Origin: Hormiphora californensis
Lineage: Eukaryota > Ctenophora > Tentaculata > Cydippida > Pleurobrachiidae
Direction of reading: 5' to 3'
Length of the DNA: 64,000 nt
NCBI GenBank assembly: GCA_020137815.1
Contig: CM035351.1
Location: 4,051,078 to 4,115,077, forward strand
How positions within the stretch are numbered: the first letter of the stretch is position 1; each line of letters starts with the position of its first letter. The translations under genes were made by a program, and so were the position numbers. The notes beneath the pieces are model-generated. The model did not search any database, was not told the origin of the DNA, and saw only the letters and a list, made by a program, of their open reading frames with translations. Below are positions 1 through 9,538 of the stretch, in pieces.

Positions 1-85
1 AATTATTCAAATTTCAACCCCCTCGCAAGAGATGGAATAGGAAGAGAGATGGTTGCTAGCCATCAATTGCGATTTTTACAAGTAC

Positions 86-900
86 CTGGGGGACCCTGTA
101 CAACAGCCAGTAGATTCTCCTTACACTCTTTGACCGCCTCCTTCTGACCCTCGTTCAATGGCTTCCCTTCACTCCCCTCCTCTCCCTGACTCTCTACCCC
201 GGCCCCCCTCATGTAGTGTGGTAGCTTACTCTCTGGCTCCTCGCCTAGCAGCACCTTTTTTAGATCCCCAACTATGTCTTGGTCTAACTTCCTGGATTCT
301 CTCAGTAGGGCCAGTAGGACATGATTCTGCCCACTGACCAGGGCCAAGACCCGTCTTCTCAGGGTTGTCAAGGCAACCACTACCTCAGGGACCTCTGCTT
401 TGGTAATTTCTGGGAGCAGGAGCAGTCCGATATTTCCTGAGTTTGGATGAGCCCTGGCCACAGAACACCAATATTGTGTGTCTTTGTCCACATAAAGGCA
501 GACAATACCGTCCTTAGAAAAGGGATTGGTGCACGGTTGAGGGTCGGCTGCGAGGAATGTTAGTACCGGAGCAATACGGTGCAACATCACTTCTTCATAG
601 CCCCATCCGATAAACTTGAGATAGTAACAATCTAACTTGGTACTATTGTCACTCTCAATCTGTTCAAATGCATCAAGAAAGGGTCCGTAGAAGAGTCGTT
701 CAGCTGACTTAATGTGTCTCTCGGTAAGACTGGTTGGCGACGACTCATCAGCCTCGGAATTCGGATCATAAACAAACTTTTGGACTTTCTTTCTCTAGAA
801 ACAAAGGGTGAAATTAGTAGCAATATCATTGGCAATATAATATATCAAGACGATAACAAACTATTCAACTCACACGAATTACTTGACTTTCTTTCGACAT
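86..900 (-). CDS. SF1 (UPF1-type) helicase, N-terminal part, runs off the left edge
   Basis: Two exons are visible. Exon 1 (900-874) starts at ATG 900 and encodes MSKESQVIR, followed by a GTGAGT donor. Exon 2 (794-86) continues in phase and ends with LNEGQKEAVKEC and then VVQGPPG, where a GTACTT donor at 85 splits the second glycine of the Walker A motif. The rest of the ATP-binding site and helicase core lie left of the window. The Q-motif-like LNEGQKEAV followed by QGPPG is typical of UPF1/ZNFX1/SMUBP2-type superfamily 1 RNA/DNA helicases. The roughly 215 residues before it are not recognised; they are acidic near 190-205. The start is divergent from the BPNT2 fragment, about 130 bp away. 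The helicase superfamily is well supported; the exact member is not. Confidence 0.75.
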
Positions 901-1028
901 AGCTTGGCAGTGTTATGACTATTGTGATCGCACATTACAAGTAGAAAGATAGAACCGTGGTCTTGTTCACGTGAGAGAAGTAATACACTGTCACACACAC
1001 ACAGGTCGGTCACGGTACCTCGAGTAAC
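901..1028. promoter_or_regulatory. Probable shared divergent promoter region
   Basis: About 128 bp separate the inferred start codons of the minus-strand helicase (900) and the plus-strand BPNT2 fragment (1029). No TATA box is evident. A CA-rich stretch ends in a potential splice acceptor at 1003-1004, so an upstream non-coding or coding exon for the plus-strand gene cannot be excluded. The promoter role is inferred from gene layout only. Confidence 0.35.
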
Positions 1029-1718
1029 ATGGCGGGAGTCACGCCAGGAAAGGATGAGGGGGGACCACTGAGAGTGATAGTGAGCAGATCTCATGCTGGA
1101 TCTGTCAAGGAAACGGCACAGGCTGCATTTGATGGAAGGGAGGTTACTGTTACACCCGCCGGAGGTAAGTGTGTGTTGAATTGGTTTATCCGAAGAATGG
1201 AAGTAGTGAGAAACGACTTTAGTGTTCTGTGTTGGTTTGTCCGTTGTTTATTGTTGAGAAATGAATTAATAATATGTTATGTTCTAACCCTCCCTTTTTT
1301 TATGTCCTCATCGTTCCTAACTAACCCTCCCTTTACAATATGTAAAGCTAGGCAAGAATGATAATGGTTTGTTATATAGAAACACGACCCTCACAGGATA
1401 GCGTTATAAGTTAAATAACTCCCAGCAGGAGTCATCAATCCCTAACCCCCCTCTATTGTGTTAGGTGCTGGATACAAAGCCATTGAAGTTGTTGAGAACA
1501 AGCAGGATGTGTACGTACACACCACGATCATCAAGAAATGGGATATCTGTGCGGGAGATGCAATCCTCCGAACTCTGGGTGGAAGACAGACGGATCTGAG
1601 GGGAAACGATATTAACTACAGCCACAACCTCGATCCTAAGAACGAACATGGACTAATTGCGACCATGCATGACCATGATGCATACAGAGAGAAATTGCAG
1701 GGGGTCAGTAATTCTTAA
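1029..1718 (+). CDS. BPNT2: C-terminal part of a BPNT2/IMPAD1-like inositol monophosphatase-family phosphatase
   Basis: Two exons, 1029-1164 (GTAAGT donor) and 1465-1718 (TAA stop), join in phase at a split glycine and give 129 residues. Recognisable family motifs are VIVSRSHAG, TPAGGAGYK and KKWDICAGDAILRTLGG; the last holds the WDxxAG metal/substrate site of the IMPase superfamily. BPNT2 is known as a Golgi 3'-phosphoadenosine 5'-phosphate phosphatase. The family is normally about 350 residues with an N-terminal membrane anchor and the EE and DPxDG metal sites. None of these is present, and the space upstream is taken by the helicase gene. It may be a truncated duplicate, or a gene whose earlier exons are displaced; exon 1 might instead begin at an acceptor ending at 1004. 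An AATAAA signal lies at 1844-1849. Confidence 0.7.
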
Positions 1719-2671
1719 AGATAGAGATGCTATGAGTTCGATCATATTTGTCTATTGTGTTTTGTATAGTTTAAGAAAAGAGTTAAGTGCCCTGTTGAAA
1801 ACATTTATTTTATCCCCTTGCCACCGGAATTCTTCGAGTTGGAAATAAATCCACTTTGTTTTTATTTTTAGAAGTTTTATCCTAAAAAAGGTGCATAAAT
1901 GCACTTGCAGTCGGTTCATGTGTTGTACGGTCAGTGATTGTCATGTGTGTAGCGCGCAAAGGAGCTGGTATAGATAAACTACGCAGTGTTATTGCTCACG
2001 GGCTTACATCGCCCGCGCGGCCAGTTTCCAACTTTTGGTGATCTGGATATGACAACGTTTTGGTACTGGAAACACGGAAGTGCGAAATTGGACATTGGTA
2101 ACCACTATAATACAAGTTAATAGTTATCTTGCCGGAATGTGCTACCGATGTTCCAAAACGGTGATTATGTTAGATTCGCATGAATAAAGATCACTGTCCC
2201 GTATTGCCGACCTTGTCAAAGCATTCGTCCGACAGTGCCGACCCGATCTAAGCGCACTGTCGCTCAGCCCGTTTTAAAAACAACATGTGCTGGGATTGTG
2301 TCCTGTTTGCGAAACAACAGACGACACATCCTCCAATTGAGGCGCTTGTCAGTACGTCTTGTGCGCGGCTCTGCTGGACAGAGCGCGATCGCGCGAGGAT
2401 TGAGGTTTCATGTCATCGCGCCGACCGTCATCGAATGTATAAAAACTATAGGAAACAAACCAAGCACTCTCATCTTTCCATCAAAAAAAGACAAAGGGTT
2501 TGAAAATTGAAAAATGAATTATAACAAAAGAACAATCAAACACACACTGACACACAAGTATACACACAGACAGACAGATCTACTCACATAAATCTTCACA
2601 AATATACTGACGCTGTAAAACATGATGATAATTAAAAACCCTGAACAAATTGTGAGAATGTGTCTATAATT
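1719..2671. other. Intergenic region between BPNT2 fragment and DAGL 3' end
   Basis: A plus-strand polyadenylation signal (AATAAA, 1844-1849) belongs to the BPNT2 fragment. The stretch 1950-2420 is GC- and CpG-richer than its surroundings and has short open frames without recognisable domains. No RNA gene or conserved coding segment was seen. Confidence 0.5.
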
Positions 2672-2916
2672 TTAAATTAGAGTTTCTGTCTCGGGTAAAC
2701 GAATTCCTCGAAGCAACTTGACCAAGGTGTCCGGAAGGTGGTCTGTTAGCATCTGGGGTTGGACCACAACGTGGTCAAATATCGTATTCGGCGCAGAGAG
2801 AATCTCGAAATTACTTTGGTTGTATTGATCGCAGCATCTGGTGATAGAGGATTGGTAAAATAGAATTGGAGAGAAAAATTGATAGATAGAGGAAGAAAGA
2901 GAGAGAGAGGGAGAGA

Positions 2917-2991
<75 letters not shown>

Positions 2992-3115
2992 GAGATAGAG
3001 AGAAGAGATAGTGCAGCTATAGCTCTCTCTCTCGCGATCGCTCTCTCTTCTCTCTCTCTCTCATCTCTCTCTCTCTCTCTCTCCTCTCTCATCTCCTCTC
3101 TCTCCTCTCTCTCTC

Positions 3116-3166
<51 letters not shown>

Positions 3167-6100
3167 CGCGTCGCGCGGACTTTAGCAGAGATAGAGCGTT
3201 TCCGGTGCCTGCTAAAATTAGAGCCGCCCAGCATCATGCACGAGAATACGAATTGGAATGCGAGAAAAGAGCAACGATTCAGATAGTACGAGAACTAATA
3301 CTAAGAAATTGAATTCTACTTAGAACTACGATCGATTAAGAGGAGGAACACGTCACGAACCGGCGTTATCAGAAAAAAAGTGAGCAGAATGTACCAGGAA
3401 ATACAACACATACATTAACTATCATGGGGAGGGGGGGGGGGCACCAACTATCACCTACCCCTGAGTCTGATCCTCGGTCCGTTTCAGGAATACCACTTTA
3501 CCGGGCGGGAAGAGTCTTGTCTCCCCTGAAGGTAATATCTGGCCGTTTGAGCAGCCCTGTATGAGCGGTAACTCTTCGTCCTCGTTACCCCTGAATAATC
3601 CCGCCACCTGGAAATAGAATGTAGTGAGGATAGAGCTATAAACTGATACTTTGGGAATTAGTCAGGGAAAATATTGGAGCACGGAACAATCGGAGCTAAA
3701 TACTTGGATCGAATTAACTCGGAGACTAGGTAAGCAACAACTTGACAACTCCCCCCCCCCCCCCCCCCGATAACTTAATAAAACTCGGTAAAACTGTATA
3801 ATACCTGTGTTAGAGTTAGTTTCCATTTAGGTTTACTGTTACATTGTATTGCCCTTAGGACAGCGTCCCGGAGTTCCTGAATACTGTTCAGAGAGAGTCG
3901 AGTAGAAAACTCGACATCGACCACCGTACTAACTACAAACTCTCGTGATTTCTCAACCGCAGGGACACTGAAACAGAATATATACGGTATTTAGAAAGGG
4001 TCAGGGGTCAATTGTAATTTAGGTCGGAAAAAATTTGTTTTGGATAATGATTTTCTGTAGACATGTCTCAACCAACACATATAATAATCCTATTATATGT
4101 TATAATAATCCTATTATATGTGTGTGTCTGTGTGTGTAAGCGTGTAAGTGTGATGGTAGACAACACACTCTTACCAAATAGGCTTGCCACTTCTAAACAG
4201 TAAACATCACTAAACATTCTAAACAGTAAACAACAAATTCGGCACATAACACATATAAATGTGAATTATAGGTTTGCCAACTACACAAATTAATGCAACC
4301 CAAACTGTTCCTAATATCGCTTAGTGCTAGCACTGAAACATGTGCCAATATATAATCACCTAAGGAGACCCCCAGGGGGACCGTATGCAAAGCATTGGAG
4401 ATTTGGGTATTCAGGAAGTAGCAGGAAACTGAGTATTGCCGCTGTCCCCGCTCCTAGAGAGTGGCCCAACACCAGTAACGAGTAGTCCTGGGAAGATAAT
4501 ATTAGCTTGTTTAGTTGGTGTTGTGTTTGATTAACTACCTAAAATAATTAGCAATGACACGCCACATAATTAAGTCAGCCTAACGAAATGAGACTTGATT
4601 TCCACTGCAATATTTAGCCACTACCACAGACCGCTACCATATATGATCATATGTACGGGGTAGTGGACCCTCTCTCACCCCTTACCCAACAATATAACCA
4701 CGTACGGGGTATCGCTCGTATGCCCTATTCAGGACATTGTTTTCGAGACAGGCATCCCTGATATTTCGGGCAGAGATTAGCATTCCTTTGTGAGCGAGGA
4801 AGTCTTCTGAGTAACCGGGAATCACCTCCGTATCACAAACCATATCTGTTATTACGTCCTGGGGAGGGGAGAGAAGTGGAGGAGAGGAAGGGGGAGCATA
4901 TGGGGGGGGGGGGGGGGAGAAGGTGGCACTTTTGGTAGACGGCCGATGTGTGGACGGAGTCTCCTTCACGGAAAGATCTTTTGGAGAGTGATTGACTGGA
5001 TGAAATATTACCTGTAGAGAAAGGGTTCCTCGGACAGTTAGGATTATTTTCTGTCTCTCGTGATCGACAGCCACATAGAACGAGGGAGAGTAAACCTGTA
5101 GGGAGGGGAGAGTTGTTATGTTCAAGGGATATTATGTACTGTGGTTGGTGTGAGTTGGTTACGAAATAACCACTCGCGACCTTCGCACGCGCTGGCAAGG
5201 GAGGGGTTATTTCCTAACCAAGGTATGAGACAGTCTGGACAGGTCAAGAGGAGAGAGATAGGTAGTTGGTGATGAATAAGGTATTACTTGGAAGTTGAGG
5301 TGGGGATGTTTATCAATATTTATGGATTATTGGGCCATTATTTAAATACAGGGTAAGATCGGGGAAGGAGGAGGAAGATTAAAGAAATTTGCCATAACAG
5401 AGAGGAGGGGGTGCTGCGGTAAAAAGTCTTTACCGGTTGAATGCCTAGCAGTAAAGCACGTGTAGTCAGTAGTGTATAACAGACTGCAGGTTCGTGGGAG
5501 AAAGAGGCATAATTAGTGCAGAGGGAGAGAAAGGAGGGTAGATGATAGAAACACAGAGACATAGAGACATAGAGAGAGAGATAGGGCGAATAAGGGATGG
5601 CGTTGTATCTTTCAGTTTTCACTCACAACACAAACAAGACAAATAGAAGGGCCATCTCGTGAGGGGTTCAGTCTGTGGTTTTATCACACAGACAGAGAAA
5701 TAAGAAAACCACAAAACAATATAATATCCTAATTCCTAAAATATTCTAATAATATGACTCAGGTGTCAGTGTTGTGGTACGCCCTACTATTATTCACCAC
5801 ACTTGTTCTCCCACTAGTAACAATACCACTGTTATTCACAACAGAAACCCGGCAACCATTCACAACCGATACTCGCTCCAATCGTCCCACATTAGGCATC
5901 GCAGCAGTGGCTGTGCTCACCCTCGCTCCGTAGGGCCTACAGAGCAACAAGCATCTCACGTAACGAGCGAAGGAAGGGTTAGTCCAATAATATATGAAGG
6001 CATTCGCCCAGGAATTGATGTAAAGTAGGAAGTACGTCAGGACGATGAAGGCGTTGGGAAGGGCGTCCGATGGGAGCCCCAGCATCGGAACTAGGTACTT

Positions 6101-8434
6101 TACCGTATAGGGTGTGTAGCTGATAAAAAACAGGTACGTGATACTGAGAATTAGGAGAACGTTAGATATTCTCATCTGGCCAGGTCGTGCCTTCCTCTTC
6201 ACAATAACCAAGACAGCCACATTGGACAGAAGAAGGACCAGACTGGGTCCCATACAGCACACCAGGGCACAAACTAGATCTAGAATGTTCCAGTAGGGTG
6301 CTAGTGTTGGTGAGTGCTGGTAGTCACAACTCCCTTTATACCGATCCAAAACCATGGCCCTCCGATCCTCCCTGACCCTGTTTGATATGAAATAGGCAGC
6401 AGGGTGTATCATTGAAAGGCACCACACGGCTATTGTAACACGGTACGCAGCCGCCTTGCTGGGTTCCAGGGTCAACAAGGGAAACTGACATCGCAGCCAC
6501 TTGTTGACTGAGAGAATTGTTATGAAAAGAATGGTAGCTATGGCGGGTGGGTATTGTAGGTAACATGTAAAGGAACAGAGAAACTGTCCCAGTATCCACG
6601 TGTTCCCTGCTATCAGCGTCACTAGAGTTGGAAGAACCCAGATTATATTGAAGTAGATATCCGATATAGCAAGATGTTTTATAATCACTAGAGATAGTTT
6701 ATCGATACGGATTGCTCGGCGTCGTAGCGCTAGAAGGATGATGGTGTTGCCGCAGAGGGCGAGGAAGAAAGAGAGTCCACTCCAGATCGTTAGAAATATG
6801 GTCTCTCCTGGGGTCCGGGTGTAGAGAGTTGAGTTTCCTTCGAGGGTCATGGAGTGGCAAACTATAGATATTAGAGATGGGTTTATAATGTTAGATAGAT
6901 ATTAGAGATGGGTTTATTAAATTTTGGTTTGTTTAGAGGGTCGAGAAAGGCAATATCATATGGCGAATATAATACATTAAGCTTTTGTGACTCACACCGC
7001 TCTGTGAGGGTTCGGCAGAACAGTATCAGGCGACTTTAAAAACTACATCTAATGGGAGTTTGTCAACTTGACTCCCTTTCTTGAACTCACACATCGTTTA
7101 GTGGAACGTGCTAATTGTAGGTACACCGAACTAAGAACGCAACAATAAAGAAAGGGCGTAGAAGAAGGGAAGAAAGGTGAATACAACTACAGGAACAGAA
7201 ATTGGTTTTAGAGAGCACGGAAATTTGGGAGGAAGGAAAAAGGAGAGACAGGAAACTAGGGAGCATAGTAGAATGTCTTGCTTTGCTCCATGTAGAGAGT
7301 TTCCCCTAGATTATCAATTTGATCACCCGGCCCAGATGAGAGGTTACAAATAGTGAAGGAGCTGAACCACCGCTGTCCAACGAATGACAAGGCGCATGAA
7401 ACAGTAAAACATTGCAAGACAGAGATAAAGACTTGATGAGATAAAAGGCGCGAGACGAAGGGCGAGGAACTCATAAGTTATGTATAACAGGCGGCGCGGC
7501 ACACGATCACATGTTACTAATTATTCCCCTCGTTTGTAAAGAGAAGCGACGAGGACGGGCGAGGAACGCATCATTCGTCACTTTTAGAGGGAGAGGAGAG
7601 GAGAATAGTCACTAGAGAGAGGGAGAGGAGGGGGAGTCACTAGAGAGAGGGAGAGGAGGGGGAGGAGGAGGAGTCACTAAAGGGAGAGAGAGAGCTGTAT
7701 GGAGGATCACTAACAAGAGAACTGCATGGAGGACCAATAACAAGGAAGAGAGGAGAGAGAGATAGATAGGGAATTATCTCCATTATAAAGCAATACTATT
7801 TAATGGACCGAAAGAGAGACAGGCAGGGATCGGACACATATCGTATATAATTAGTGATTTACTATTTTAGATAATCGGTATATTGTGGATGTGCTATGGC
7901 CGGAGATCAGAAGCAAAATTAGTGACACAACAATATCAAGAAGAAACATTTTGAGTTTACAATCAGAGTCATTATATAGCAACCAAATGATTAGACCTAC
8001 CAAATGATTATAGCTATCAAAATTCATAAGTCATTATACGTCATACGATGTAGGGAAACTTTTGCAATCACATGCGAATGAATCAACAAAACCCGGACAG
8101 GTCCCTTAAAAATGACGAAACTTGACTACAGAAGCGAATATACTTTTGGAATGACTAAAACATAAAAGTACGTTGTGGCTAAAGAAGCATGTTGCTGTGA
8201 CTCATCATTTATTGCAGAGATATGATAAAGAAACCATTTGAAGGAATCCTTCAAATTGTTTCCGGAAGGATCAACTAAAGGATTCAGTGTTAGGGTGTGG
8301 GAGAAATCACAAGAAGAAGCATAGTAGTGGTTAGCAGATATACTTATGTGTGTACTAAGATCATGATAGACCGTACGTGTCTAGCAGCAGAAACTAGGGA
8401 GGTAGATGGAGAGAGATGGAGAGAGATGGAGAGA

Positions 8435-8528
<94 letters not shown>

Positions 8529-9047
8529 CCAAGACATAGCGTAATTTACTGTGGTATAACTTTCCCTACTATGCTGTTGTTCTCAAATATACAACCATCC
8601 TCCTCTCTGTCTGATCTCTCCCTCTCTCTCTCCCTCTCTTTCTGTCTCTCCCTCTCTCTATCTCTTAACTTCTTCCCTTGCAAATGGGAGTGAAGTTCGG
8701 TGTAGTTCAGTGTAGTAACGTTTTCCACAGAAACCTGTAGAAACTCTTTGTAAATGCAGAGCATAAATTACAGCCAATTTTGGAAATAAACGCACACAAC
8801 ACTAAAAATATTGGAAAATTGGGTATACCAACAACAAGACAGCGTCGTATAACAGCTACAGGTGTGAAGTAATTCAGAGCTAATTACGCGTCACGTGTTC
8901 ATGCTGGGGACGTGCTAAACGAGGGCCCCTCCAAATTGTACAGATCGGTAGTCTTCATCTGAACAGGACAGTGGTCCAACGCGTTACATGAGGTGCAGAC
9001 TCTCAGTGGTGTAGAGAGAGAGAGAGTGGGAGAGAGGGAGAGAGAGG

Positions 9048-9123
<76 letters not shown>

Positions 9124-9455
9124 TAGATAGATAGAGAGAAGGAGAGAGATTCAAGAAAGAGGAGAGTGATAGAGCATATAAAAAGAGAAAACGACTGGTC
9201 AGCATTTACTCATTTTGAGGTTACAAGAAGGAAATATAGGACATAAAATGAAGGCTAAACATTTTATTATAACAGGAGCTCCCTTTTAATAATTATGTAG
9301 CTCAAGTAGGGCCAATGAAATGTCATGAGCGCGAACTAAGTGAGGAAGGAACAAATGAGTTAATATAGTGCCGAAAAGGTCTACAATAATGTGGAGAAAA
9401 GCTATTCGATGACATAGAGCGGTTACCAGACAGGAATTTGGTCAGTTAGGTAGAG

Positions 9456-9538
<83 letters not shown>

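Noticed and set aside
3455-3457. In-frame TAG after exon 12 as the DAGL stop codon
   Set aside because: The TAG is part of a strong GTAGGT donor, and splicing to 2837-2672 restores the conserved C-terminal DAGL block (VVVQPQMLTDHLP) in phase.
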